Shown: positions 51,020 through 59,547, counted from the stretch's first letter. The stretch: DNA of 64,000 bases from Longilinea sp035560795 (GCA_035560795.1 DATMYV010000024.1:5913-69912), one strand, 5' to 3'. Notes: a model not told the origin generated them from the sequence alone. Numbers and translations: made by a program.

Positions 51020-53628
51020 TTGGGTTGTAGAGCTGCTTGCAGTACAGTAAAGCCAATTTCCCCAGCAGCTTTAGGATTATATTCTTCCAGTACTACCACC
51101 AAGGCCAACGGCGTCCCTTGCCAATCCGGCAGGGTGCCGGCTAGATACCAGGTGACGGTGGTTTTATCGCTGCTGCCAATGCCGTAAGCTTCCCAGACCG
51201 GGCTGTCGCTGCGGGCAAGCTGACGGGCTGTTTGAACGGTTCCAGACGAGCCCAATGCGTTGATTGGCGCGCCGGCAGGCAGGATAACCCATCCCTGCGT
51301 TGGCGTATCGACTGCATTGGCGAGGCGCGGTGCTGGCAGGATACCTCCTGAACTCAGCGTGGCAGCCGCCAGTGCCATCTGCAGCGGAGTGACTTGCCAA
51401 CCCTGCGGGTTGAGTGGATTCTCTGCCAATGTCTGTCCCGTCGGCAGCGGAGATGGCTGGCTGACGGGCAGTGGAATGTCCGGCTGAACTGAAAAATTCA
51501 ACTTCTCATAAAGTTCCAAAACTTGAGCGGCAGTTATTTGTTCGGAGAGGGTCAGCATGGCAGCCGGGCAGCCGCTGCGAATAACTGACCCCCATGAAAA
51601 TGTGGGAGCAGGATTCGAGGCGCACATGGATGAACCGACCGATAGTTCGGTGGGCAGATCCGGCAATGTGCCTTTATTGAGCCGGTTGGCCAGCAGAAAA
51701 GGTCCAAGCGCCGTGCCAGGCGGGTAAACACCCTGCGTAACCCGGTTGACAAAAGGCGCGGAAGGATCCTGATTCAATTCTGACCAATGCTCATCCAGCG
51801 TGTTTGGATCAAACCCGGGATGAGAAGATAATGCCAGAATTTCTCCCGTAAAGGAATTGATCAAAATCAATGCGCCTTTTTTTCCAGTAAGCAAATGGTC
51901 AGCTTTCTTTTGAATTCCTCCATCCAGGCTTAATCGCACGTTTAGTCCTGCCGGAGGTTGGCCGGTCAAAAGCTGGGAAGCCCAGACGAGGGAGGAAGGC
52001 GTGCCATCGATGCCGCGCAAGTAATCATCCAGACTGGCTTCCAACCCGCTTTGGCCGTAAAGCGGATGATTGTACCCGATGGTTGTCCCCAGATCGGGTT
52101 GGAGCAGCCGGCGGGTCAGGCTGCCTGATTCGCCTTCAGTCACGGCCAGGAGTGCATTGTGACGGTCCAGCAAACTTCCCCGCATGGCAAAACGGTCATT
52201 GATTGCTGGGCGGGGATTATCGGCCCGGGTTTGAAGATCGCCTGATTTAATGAATGCCCAATAACCGTTGGCCAGTCCAAGGGTCAACAGACTGACCATT
52301 ATCAGACCTGATACTGTGATGTAAGCTTTAGAAGAGAAACTTGGGGTTGGATCTTCCCCGGCCTCGTTACTAATGAGCGTAAGCAGTAGAAGCGCCAGGA
52401 ACGCTGTTACCAGCGAGGATCCACCGTAAGATGTGAACGGAAGCGTTACACCCGTAAGCGGCAAAAGGCGTAGGTTTCCGCCAACGATTAATATGGTTTG
52501 CAGGCCAAGGTAAAAGGATAATCCTGCCGCAAGAAAGCGTTGGTAGGGATTAACTGCATGAATCGATATGGACAGACCGCGAATGACCAGCAGACCCACT
52601 AATAGTAAGACTGCCAATGTTCCAACCAGCCCCAATTCTTCACCGACAGCTGTAAAAATGAAATCGGAAAATGCGACCGGTACGACTCCGGGGCTGCCAA
52701 GGCCGGGTCCACGTCCGAAAACACCGCCCGCGGCTATCGAGATCAGCGATTGGACAATTTGAAAGGAATTGCCTGATGGGTCTGCCCATGGATTCAACCA
52801 GGCGAGGACCCGCACGTGGATGATATCGATAAAAAGGTAACCGGTCAGCCCGGCCGCTGCCAGCAGAATTGCACCGATCCAGAGAACCTGTTTACGACCC
52901 GAGGCCAAATAGACCATCAAGGTGTACAGGACAATGAACAAGGATGCGGTTCCCAGGTCGCGCTGAGCAACCAGGAGTAATAATGCTGCTCCAGCCAATA
53001 CCAGAGTTGGCATGAGGAGTTGCATGAAACTATGCTGGAATGTTGTTCGGTCTGCCATATAAGCAGCCAAATACACGATCAGGAATAACTTCAGTGTTTC
53101 TGAAGGCTGAAAATAAACCCCACAGCAGCCCAGCCATAAGCGCGGACCAATTCCGCCCGGATAAGTCCCAAAGAAGAAGGTCAACCCGGTGATGATTAAT
53201 GACGTTACAGCCCAGAGATATTTATATTTTCGCAGCAGATTTAAAATCTGCGGGTAACGCAAGCCGAGAATAAAGGCGAGGGTAGCCACAGAAAGCCAGA
53301 TGGTCTGCCTGGCGCCCAGGTTGGTATTTAACCGCCAGATGGTGAGGATACCCAATCCCGCCAATACGCTTGCGATGGGAACGATATAAGGGTCGCGATC
53401 GGGTGCGCGCCGCATCAGAACGCGATGCAGCAGCGAAAACGCAGCCAACCAGACAAGCACAGCCGCCCAATGTTGCCAACGCAAGGAGGCTGTCCAACTG
53501 TGAAGGCGCACCGCGGGTGACAGTGTCAGGGCAACAGCATACGCGATAACCATCAGTGCCGCAAAAGAGAATAATCGGCCCTGGGTCCGGTCTTTGGGTG
53601 ATTGGGTTACAGGAAATAGGAAGCTCAC
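51016..53628 (-). CDS. SEDS protein (RodA/FtsW type) fused to a degenerate PBP transpeptidase domain
   Basis: This 870-residue protein starts at GTG 53628, overlapping the mtnP stop. Residues 1-430 are a SEDS peptidoglycan polymerase with about 12 helices: FQPSETLKLFLIVY, WADPSGNSFQIVQSLISIAAG and the catalytic Asp322 in AFSDFIFTAVGEELG. Residues 435-870 follow the class B PBP layout: one helix, MRGSLLDRHNALLA, LINSFTGEILALSSHPGFD and QGWQVTPLQMALA. Where active PBPs have YPPGSTFK, this one reads YPPGTALG (635-642), so the nucleophile Ser and the Lys are both lost, and the KTG region is altered to DKTTVTW. The polymerase part looks active, the transpeptidase part does not. It ends the fhaA-fhaB-mtnP run. 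Confidence 0.92.
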   Translation of the reverse strand: MSFLFPVTQSPKDRTQGRLFSFAALMVIAYAVALTLSPAVRLHSWTASLRWQHWAAVLVWLAAFSLLHRVLMRRAPDRDPYIVPIASVLAGLGILTIWRLNTNLGARQTIWLSVATLAFILGLRYPQILNLLRKYKYLWAVTSLIITGLTFFFGTYPGGIGPRLWLGCCGVYFQPSETLKLFLIVYLAAYMADRTTFQHSFMQLLMPTLVLAGAALLLLVAQRDLGTASLFIVLYTLMVYLASGRKQVLWIGAILLAAAGLTGYLFIDIIHVRVLAWLNPWADPSGNSFQIVQSLISIAAGGVFGRGPGLGSPGVVPVAFSDFIFTAVGEELGLVGTLAVLLLVGLLVIRGLSISIHAVNPYQRFLAAGLSFYLGLQTILIVGGNLRLLPLTGVTLPFTSYGGSSLVTAFLALLLLTLISNEAGEDPTPSFSSKAYITVSGLIMVSLLTLGLANGYWAFIKSGDLQTRADNPRPAINDRFAMRGSLLDRHNALLAVTEGESGSLTRRLLQPDLGTTIGYNHPLYGQSGLEASLDDYLRGIDGTPSSLVWASQLLTGQPPAGLNVRLSLDGGIQKKADHLLTGKKGALILINSFTGEILALSSHPGFDPNTLDEHWSELNQDPSAPFVNRVTQGVYPPGTALGPFLLANRLNKGTLPDLPTELSVGSSMCASNPAPTFSWGSVIRSGCPAAMLTLSEQITAAQVLELYEKLNFSVQPDIPLPVSQPSPLPTGQTLAENPLNPQGWQVTPLQMALAAATLSSGGILPAPRLANAVDTPTQGWVILPAGAPINALGSSGTVQTARQLARSDSPVWEAYGIGSSDKTTVTWYLAGTLPDWQGTPLALVVVLEEYNPKAAGEIGFTVLQAALQPN

Positions 53629-54494
53629 GGCTCCATGTATTTACTTACCAGAAGTCTGACGCGTTCATAGGTTTCAGGTGGTACGCATTCCGGACGAGTA
53701 ATCACAGCGTCAGCCAGTGCGTTCGAACACTGGCAGGTTGATTCTTCCGTCAGGTTTTCAAGCAGTTTCTGGATGGCCAATTGAGCGACTTGTGTATTTT
53801 TGGCCAAGGTTCTCACCACCATATCCACGCTGACTGGTTCCTCAGACAAATGCCAAACATCATAATCGGTCACATGCGCCATGATGGTATAGCACATTTC
53901 AGCTTCGCGGGCGAGAAATGCCTCCGGACAGGCCGTCATACCGATCAATGAAATACCCCAGGAGCGGAACAAATCCGATTCAGCCTTGGTCGAGAATCGC
54001 GGACCCTCGATGGTTATCAGCGATCCCCCCGGGTGAACCGTCCCGCCGACTTCGCCAACGGCTGCCGCCAACTGTGTGGAAAGCTCCGAACAAACGGGTT
54101 CTGCGACGCCTACATGGACTACCAACCCATCGGTAAAAAAGGAACACTCGCGATTGCGGGTGAAATCGACCAGTTGATCCGGTATGACAATGTGCCCTGG
54201 AGCAAAATCTTCCCGCAAAGAACCACAAGCGCTAATGCTGACGATTTGTTGAATTCCCAATTGTTTAAAGGCATGGATATTGGCGCGGTAATTGACCTGG
54301 GTGGGTGATAGAAAATGGCCTATACCGTGGCGTGCGATAAACGCCACTTTTTTTCCAGCCAGGGTACCCATCATGACAGGCGAACTTGGCTTTCCAAAGG
54401 GGGTTTCAATTTCAACAGTCTCAACCTCTTTGAGAGCGGTAAACTCGTAAAGTCCTGAACCGCCGATTACTCCTAAAACAGGTTTATTGCTCAT
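53625..54494 (-). CDS. mtnP: S-methyl-5'-thioadenosine phosphorylase
   Basis: The start is ATG 54494 with GGAGAG upstream; the TTG four codons earlier lacks support. The 289-residue enzyme splits methylthioadenosine with phosphate to adenine and methylthioribose-1-phosphate. Motifs: GVIGGSGLYEF, VAFIARHGIGHFLSP with the phosphate-contacting RHG, ISACGSLREDFAPG and GMTACPEAFLAREAEM. Methylthioadenosine or another purine nucleoside may be accepted. It lies unexpectedly inside an envelope cluster, overlapping the SEDS gene. Confidence 0.93.
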   Translation of the reverse strand: MSNKPVLGVIGGSGLYEFTALKEVETVEIETPFGKPSSPVMMGTLAGKKVAFIARHGIGHFLSPTQVNYRANIHAFKQLGIQQIVSISACGSLREDFAPGHIVIPDQLVDFTRNRECSFFTDGLVVHVGVAEPVCSELSTQLAAAVGEVGGTVHPGGSLITIEGPRFSTKAESDLFRSWGISLIGMTACPEAFLAREAEMCYTIMAHVTDYDVWHLSEEPVSVDMVVRTLAKNTQVAQLAIQKLLENLTEESTCQCSNALADAVITRPECVPPETYERVRLLVSKYMEP

Positions 54495-54511
54495 GAATCT
54501 CTCCAATTCAC

Positions 54512-54943
54512 TTAAGGCTTACTCAGAACAGTGACCAGGATTTCAGCCTGGCCACAACGCACGATATCTCCAGAAGTGACCACGACTGTGGATAGGATGC
54601 GCTCATCGTTAAGAAACGAGCCATTCGTCGAATGCAGGTCTTCCAGCCACCATTGTTTCTTATGATAGCTCAAGCGGGCATGGTGTGCTGAAACAGTCTC
54701 ATCATTGATCGGAAACGCACTTGAAGGGTCTCGCCCGATAATGACTTCCGGTTGGGTGAATTTAACATCCATTGTTCCCTCATCCTGATCCAATGCCAAA
54801 ACCAGGACAGGGATCTCGCGACCGCTTACCAGCTGGGTTTGAGCTCTGAAATCGCGCCATAAAGTGTACAGGGCCCAAATTAAAAAGGCATATAAAGTGA
54901 CTGCCAGGGCTAAGCGAAGAAAAAGAACAATAAAGCCGCTCAT
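54512..54943 (-). CDS. fhaB: FhaB-like membrane FHA protein
   Basis: From ATG 54943 the product has 143 residues. A single N-terminal membrane helix (about residues 5-27) precedes a linker and a C-terminal FHA domain with the motifs IGRDPSSAFPINDETVSAHH and HSTNGSFLNDERI. This mirrors mycobacterial FhaB (FipA), which sits beside rodA/pbpA and links Ser/Thr kinase signals to septal wall synthesis. Here it lies between fhaA and mtnP. The frame is open to 55045, but that part overlaps fhaA. Confidence 0.85.
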   Translation of the reverse strand: MSGFIVLFLRLALAVTLYAFLIWALYTLWRDFRAQTQLVSGREIPVLVLALDQDEGTMDVKFTQPEVIIGRDPSSAFPINDETVSAHHARLSYHKKQWWLEDLHSTNGSFLNDERILSTVVVTSGDIVRCGQAEILVTVLSKP

Positions 54944-54947
54944 AGTC

Positions 54948-55718
54948 TCAAGATGCAATTGGGGAGGTGGATTGTCCTGGTTCATCAGTCCAGGCAGGCG
55001 AATCTTCGCCATAGATGAGCGCGATGCCTGCAACCTGTATGACATCTCCGGCTTCCAACTGGTGTTCCCGAATCAGGTTGCCATTCACAAGCGTCCCTCC
55101 GGTAGAATTTAGATCGAACAAGACAAACCTTCCGCGGTTGGCGCGAATTTGCAGGTGAGTGCGCGAGACTCTTGGATCGTCAAGAACCAGGTCGTTATCA
55201 CTCCGGCGTCCAATATTGAAGACCAAACGGTCTAGCGGCACCGTTTGCGACCCCTGTACGATCAGATAGGCATTGGCAGGAATAGCATCTAATGGCGAGT
55301 CTTTAGCGTGCAATTCAGCGGTCACAGGCAAAGCTGCAGTGGAACCAAGCAATTCAGCGGAATGGATTGCGGTAACTCGCAGGCTGTTAATGGGCATATC
55401 GACTGCAGGTGCGACCTGAATGCTAGGTCGAAGAATTGAACCATAACCGGCATCTTGAAGTGCGTCGGCGATGATCTGACCGAGCCAATCCATCCATTGG
55501 GGTTGCTGCCAGGCTGCAACATTGTCCGGATTCAGGTAGATTGTAAACTGGTCCGGAGCAGTGCCGTTTCCATCAAGCTGTGCGGGAAGCTGCTCATACA
55601 ACATAGTTGCCAGCTGCCTGGCCAATTCTTCCTGGCGGTTGGTGCGCCCGAATAGGCTTGCGCTGGCTTCAATAATTGTCTTTAGACGGCGTTCAAGTTG
55701 TTCGAGTGGCGATCTCAT
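54948..55718 (-). CDS. fhaA: FhaA-like protein (DUF3662 plus FHA)
   Basis: This 256-residue protein has the FhaA N-terminal domain (LEQLERRLKTIIEASASLFG, then QEELARQLATMLYEQ) and a C-terminal FHA domain with NIGRRSDNDLVLDDPRVSRTHLQ and DLNSTGGTLVNG. In mycobacteria FhaA binds phosphorylated MviN/MurJ and controls peptidoglycan synthesis. Order fhaA-fhaB-(mtnP)-SEDS/PBP repeats the actinobacterial layout. The promoter lies in the 22-bp gap to archease; the message is nearly leaderless. Confidence 0.87.
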   Translation of the reverse strand: MRSPLEQLERRLKTIIEASASLFGRTNRQEELARQLATMLYEQLPAQLDGNGTAPDQFTIYLNPDNVAAWQQPQWMDWLGQIIADALQDAGYGSILRPSIQVAPAVDMPINSLRVTAIHSAELLGSTAALPVTAELHAKDSPLDAIPANAYLIVQGSQTVPLDRLVFNIGRRSDNDLVLDDPRVSRTHLQIRANRGRFVLFDLNSTGGTLVNGNLIREHQLEAGDVIQVAGIALIYGEDSPAWTDEPGQSTSPIAS

Positions 55719-55721
55719 ACC

Positions 55722-55733
55722 TTATAATTATAA
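55722..55733. promoter_or_regulatory. Palindromic divergent -10 element between fhaA and archease
   Basis: TTATAATTATAA is a perfect 12-bp palindrome, so a TATAAT hexamer exists on each strand (55723-55728 plus, 55732-55727 minus). It lies in the 22-bp gap between two divergent ATGs, 12 bp from archease and 8 bp from fhaA, so both messages would start at or within a few bases of the start codon. Confidence 0.65.
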
Positions 55734-55740
55734 AGCGAAT

Positions 55741-56157
55741 ATGGAAAAGTTAGGAAGTTCAGGTTTTCGGGACGTTGATCATACCGCTGACCTTGCACTG
55801 GAAGTGTGGGCGCCAGATCTAAGCGCTCTTTTCGTTCAGGCAGCCCTGGGCATGTATCATTTGATGAACATTCAACTTTCGAAACAACCTGGCTTCTTGC
55901 ATCAATTCAATCTATCAGCAGAGGATGAAGAGAGTTTACTGGTAAAGTTCCTTTCGGAGATTTTATTCGCCGTGGAATCTAAAGGGATTGCCTTCGATTC
56001 TTTTTCCATCAAGTTCGCTGGCTTGTCATTGCAACTAACGGCTGCCGCAAAACACATTCTAAATCAGACCCGCACCATAAAGGCTGTCACTTTTCATAAC
56101 CTCTCCATCCGTCATGAACCAGGCCGGTATACCGTTACGATTGTTTTTGATGTATAA
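55741..56157 (+). CDS. Archease, cofactor of the RtcB RNA ligase
   Basis: From ATG 55741 the product has 138 residues; the frame is open upstream to 55561 only inside fhaA on the other strand. It begins with GFRDVDHTADLALEVWAPD, the archease start with its metal-binding aspartates, and ends PGRYTVTIVFDV. Archease accelerates RtcB guanylylation and turnover. The adjacent rtcB gene confirms the assignment. Confidence 0.93.
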   Translation: MEKLGSSGFRDVDHTADLALEVWAPDLSALFVQAALGMYHLMNIQLSKQPGFLHQFNLSAEDEESLLVKFLSEILFAVESKGIAFDSFSIKFAGLSLQLTAAAKHILNQTRTIKAVTFHNLSIRHEPGRYTVTIVFDV

Positions 56158-56189
56158 GGATGATTTTATCTGCAGCGAGAGGCGACCGC

Positions 56190-57638
56190 ATGTTGAAAAA
56201 TGACTTTATTAGGATCAGTGATTACGAATGGGAGTTACCAAAAACCTTTCGACCCGATATGCGTGTAGCAGTGAGGTTGTTCGCGAGTAAGAAATTACTG
56301 ATCGCTGCGTTGGACGATTTATCGCTGGTACAGGCGGTGAATGTAGCCACGCTTCCCGGCCTGGTCGGCCCAGTTGTGGTAATGCCGGATGTCCACCAGG
56401 GTTATGGATTCCCAATTGGAGGCGTCGCCGCCACAGAATTTCCGCACGGCGTTATTTCACCTGGCGGGATCGGATATGACATTAATTGCGGAGTCCGTTT
56501 GCTGAGTTCGCGAATTCGATTTGAAGAGGCAAAACCTCACCTGGACGAATTGGCAGCAGCGCTCAATGCCAATTGCCCGAGCGGAATGGGAAAGTCGGGG
56601 CCGTACCAGCTCAGGCATGCTGAGATTGATGATGTCTGCCGCCTTGGCGCGAGATGGGCCGTTAATAAAGGGATGGGTATGGTGGATGATCTGCGCCGAA
56701 CGGAAGAGAACGGCTGTGTTGAAGGCGCCGATCCACACTGGGTGAGCGAGCGGGCCAAGACGCGCGGAGGCGACCAATTGGGCACCCTGGGTTCAGGCAA
56801 TCACTTTATCGAGGTGGATGTGGTCGATGAAATCTACGACGTCCAGGCGGCTCAAGTCATGGAACTTGAAAAGGGCTGCCTGGCAATCCAGTTTCATTGC
56901 GGTTCGCGCGGGTTGGGGCATCAAGTGTGTACTGATTATGTGCAGGAGTTCCAAACAGCCGTCCAGCATTATGGAATACAGCTTCCAGATCGTGAACTGG
57001 TTTGTGCCCCCATGGATTCACACGAAGGCCAGCATTATCTGGCTGCCATGCGTTCAGCGGCCAATTTTGCCTTTTGCAATCGCCAGATTCTGGCACACAT
57101 GGCCAGGCGTGCATTCGAGCAGACATTGGCTGGTGAGATAAAACAGGTTACTCTGCGCCAGGTTTATGATATCGCTCATAACATGGGAAAGATCGAGACT
57201 CACACCATCAAGGGACGGCAAGTAAAAATATGCGTTCATCGCAAAGGTGCGACTCGCGCCTTTGGACATGCACAGGCTGGGCTGCCGGAGGAATATTTAG
57301 CGATTGGTCAGCCCGTTCTTGTGCCCGGATCGATGGGTACGGCTTCCTGGGTTTTGGTGGGCACGGATGCAAGCATGGAACGATCCTATGGATCCACCTG
57401 TCACGGCGCGGGTCGCCTGATGAGCCGAAGCCAGGCCAAGCGCGAGGTGCGGGGTGAAAGACTGCGGGATGAGTTAAAGCAACAGGGCATTCACATCCGG
57501 GCTGGTTCCATGTCCGGGCTGGCTGAAGAAGCACCGCAGGCTTATAAGGATGTAGATGAAGTCGTGGATACGGTTTGTGGTGCTGGCATTGCGCGCAAAG
57601 TAGCCAGGTTGCGTCCAGTGGTGGTTGTAAAGGGCTGA
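56190..57638 (+). CDS. rtcB: RNA-splicing ligase RtcB
   Basis: The best start is ATG 56190 with GAGAGG seven bases upstream; ATG 56160 is also in frame. The 482-residue enzyme joins RNA 3'-phosphate or 2',3'-cyclic phosphate ends to 5'-OH ends using GTP and Mn2+. Motifs: DVHQGYGFPIGGVAA, GGIGYDINCGVRLL with the metal-binding Cys, GTLGSGNHFIEVD, QFHCGSRGLGHQ and HGAGR with the guanylylated His (STCHGAGRLMSR). It may repair cleaved tRNA or other RNAs after stress; no intron is visible here. Confidence 0.95.
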   Translation: MLKNDFIRISDYEWELPKTFRPDMRVAVRLFASKKLLIAALDDLSLVQAVNVATLPGLVGPVVVMPDVHQGYGFPIGGVAATEFPHGVISPGGIGYDINCGVRLLSSRIRFEEAKPHLDELAAALNANCPSGMGKSGPYQLRHAEIDDVCRLGARWAVNKGMGMVDDLRRTEENGCVEGADPHWVSERAKTRGGDQLGTLGSGNHFIEVDVVDEIYDVQAAQVMELEKGCLAIQFHCGSRGLGHQVCTDYVQEFQTAVQHYGIQLPDRELVCAPMDSHEGQHYLAAMRSAANFAFCNRQILAHMARRAFEQTLAGEIKQVTLRQVYDIAHNMGKIETHTIKGRQVKICVHRKGATRAFGHAQAGLPEEYLAIGQPVLVPGSMGTASWVLVGTDASMERSYGSTCHGAGRLMSRSQAKREVRGERLRDELKQQGIHIRAGSMSGLAEEAPQAYKDVDEVVDTVCGAGIARKVARLRPVVVVKG

Positions 57639-57641
57639 CGG

Positions 57642-58142
57642 TTATTCTTCTTCAGCGCCAGGATTCTCCATTCGTTTGCTGACCAGTGCGATTCGGGCAC
57701 GGCAGATTTCGGTCAATGCAGCAACCGGCAGGCGGATATTCAATCCGAGTTGTCCGCCAGAGATGTGGATTTGCTCATGCCGGATGGCTGATTGATCTAT
57801 GATCACCTGGAAGCCTTTGTTAACCAAAGCCAATGGCGAGATGCCACCGGCCTGCAAGCCGGTCAAAGATTCAGCCTCCCGTTGGGTGGGAAGGATCACC
57901 TTTTTTTCTCCCAAAACTTCCGCCAATGCTTTAAGATCAACTTCATGATTGCCAGGAATGACTACCAATAACGGTTTGCCAGGCTTGTCGCGCTTTACCA
58001 CGATCGTCTTGAATACGATTTCCTCAGGCACACCGAGCCGGCGAGCGGTTTCAATCGCACCGAGCTTTTCTATTGGTAAATCAAAGGCAGTATAAGGAAT
58101 TTTCCGTGCCGCCAGCAAGCGGGTGACATTGTTGGCTTGCAT
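57642..58142 (-). CDS. ybaK: YbaK/Cys-tRNA(Pro)-type deacylase
   Basis: The frame extends upstream to 58295, but the family start is MQANNVTRLLAARKIPY at ATG 58142, giving 166 residues. YbaK removes cysteine from mischarged tRNA-Pro. The family pattern is present: VFKTIVVKRDKPGKPLLVV, GEKKVILPTQREAESLTGLQ, AGGISPLAL and FQVIIDQSA. The stop is 3 bp from that of convergent rtcB. The start lies 1 bp after the PHP gene, so translation is probably coupled. Confidence 0.92.
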   Translation of the reverse strand: MQANNVTRLLAARKIPYTAFDLPIEKLGAIETARRLGVPEEIVFKTIVVKRDKPGKPLLVVIPGNHEVDLKALAEVLGEKKVILPTQREAESLTGLQAGGISPLALVNKGFQVIIDQSAIRHEQIHISGGQLGLNIRLPVAALTEICRARIALVSKRMENPGAEEE

Positions 58143-58143
58143 T

Positions 58144-59208
58144 TTAGCCTTCCCGGATATAAATCGGGTTGCTGAATATCCACCCCCGCCGTCGGCCCAA
58201 ATATCGGAGATAGCATTCAACGCGGTACACGCCTGGCTGGTTACTGATGAATGCGCAAATCTCCTGGTTATGCCAGGTTTGAACCACTTTGCCATCTTTC
58301 AATAGCCGGCATTCGGCTTCGCCAGGCAGGCGGATTTGTAGTGTAACGCCTTTGCGAAGGCGGACGGTATCCCCCATGATGGCCGTTTCTTCGCATTGAG
58401 CTGTGAACCGGAAACCCTGTGTGGAGGCCGGTCGGTCATATCCGACAAAACAATGTCCATCCCGTAATGCTTGTAGAACCATACGCCTGTCGTTGATCAA
58501 ATCGCCGGAGAGAGGTGATGGCGTAAGCAGATGGGTATTGATCGCGCCAAAGTGAAATTCGTAAGGAAATATTGTCTTACGAATGGGTCCGAAGGTTTTA
58601 TGCAGGGCGTGGGCATCCGATCCTCCCACCGCGACCACGGGCTCTCCGCCGGCTAGCAACTTATCCCACAAAGCCAGGGTTTCCGGCAATGGACCATGCG
58701 CAATCGTTGCGGGAAACAAAGCGTGGAAAATTGTCTGGAGCAACGAATGCGAAACGCTCTTCAATTCGCTTAACCCATTCCATAATTCGATTCCAGTGAA
58801 ACCGTGAATACCCCAGTCTTCCCAGGTGATATCGGTTTCGCCAAAAGAAGGAAGAGCATGTTCATTCGGGTGTGCCAAAAAGGCTAAACCGCCCGCATTT
58901 TTTACCTGGTTCAGCAAAATTTGAGGATCTGGCGCATAGGTCGCCAGTTCACGGTTGGCTCCAATGACTAATAGATGATTCTTTTGCGGCAATCGAACCG
59001 GATCATGGATTTCCTCAGCGCAAAACAGCAACACCTTCCGGTTTCCATCGCGCAGGTAGCCATCCATGCCCTGCACATAGACATTATGGTCTGTGGGGAT
59101 CACTACGTCCAGACCCGACCGTAAGGCCGCTTGTAGCACTTCCTGGTGCGTTCCAGAGCCATCAGAAAAGCGGGTATGCAAATGCAGATTGGTGATGAGT
59201 TCTTCCAT
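58144..59208 (-). CDS. PHP-domain phosphoesterase-like protein
   Basis: From ATG 59208 the product has 354 residues. PHP motifs appear in order: NLHLHTRFSDGSG, IPTDHNVY, FCAEEIHD, FLAHPNEHA and VGGSDAHALH, all with metal-binding residues. A beta-rich C-terminal part follows (about 260-354). Such proteins are metal-dependent phosphoesterases of unknown substrate; polymerase-associated PHP domains are unlikely because no polymerase part is present. TTG 59229 is an alternative start. Confidence 0.9.
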   Translation of the reverse strand: MEELITNLHLHTRFSDGSGTHQEVLQAALRSGLDVVIPTDHNVYVQGMDGYLRDGNRKVLLFCAEEIHDPVRLPQKNHLLVIGANRELATYAPDPQILLNQVKNAGGLAFLAHPNEHALPSFGETDITWEDWGIHGFTGIELWNGLSELKSVSHSLLQTIFHALFPATIAHGPLPETLALWDKLLAGGEPVVAVGGSDAHALHKTFGPIRKTIFPYEFHFGAINTHLLTPSPLSGDLINDRRMVLQALRDGHCFVGYDRPASTQGFRFTAQCEETAIMGDTVRLRKGVTLQIRLPGEAECRLLKDGKVVQTWHNQEICAFISNQPGVYRVECYLRYLGRRRGWIFSNPIYIREG

Positions 59209-59213
59209 TTTGA

Positions 59214-59243
59214 TTGACGATTCAGGCAAATGAACGGTATAAT
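59214..59243 (+). promoter_or_regulatory. Promoter of secG
   Basis: TTGACG (59214-59219) and TATAAT (59238-59243) are spaced by 18 bp. The predicted leader is about 24 nt, with TAGGAGG at 59261-59267. Confidence 0.85.
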
Positions 59244-59273
59244 CGACCTTGCTTTTACTTTAGGAGGCTAAGC

Positions 59274-59495
59274 GTGGAAAAATACTTAGACATTGTCCTG
59301 ATTATAATATCGATCGCTCTGATCGCTGCTGTAATTCTGCAAAATAAAGGTGTCGGCCTGGGTGGATTTGCAGGAAACGACAGCGGTTCTGTTTTTTCCG
59401 CCCGCCGAGGCGTCGAGAAGACTATTTTCTATATCACCATTGGTTTGGCGGTTGTGTTCTTCATCGTCACGATTGTCACAGTTGCGGTTAAATAA
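59274..59495 (+). CDS. secG: Preprotein translocase subunit SecG
   Basis: From GTG 59274 (TAGGAGG six bases ahead) the product has 73 residues with two membrane helices. The SecG signature is ILQNKGVGLGGFAGNDSGSV followed by FSARRGVEKTIFYITIGLA. It assists SecYEG/SecA in protein export. The gene is monocistronic, with its own promoter and terminator. Confidence 0.94.
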   Translation: MEKYLDIVLIIISIALIAAVILQNKGVGLGGFAGNDSGSVFSARRGVEKTIFYITIGLAVVFFIVTIVTVAVK

Positions 59496-59547
59496 CGGAG
59501 CCTGAAGCTTTCTTCCGCAAACCGGCTGACCCAAAGACGCAATGGAT

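Noticed and set aside
51016..53628. Idea that the SEDS-PBP fusion is a sequencing artefact joining two genes.
   Set aside because: The frame is continuous over 870 codons, with a plausible linker and membrane helix between the halves and no frame change.
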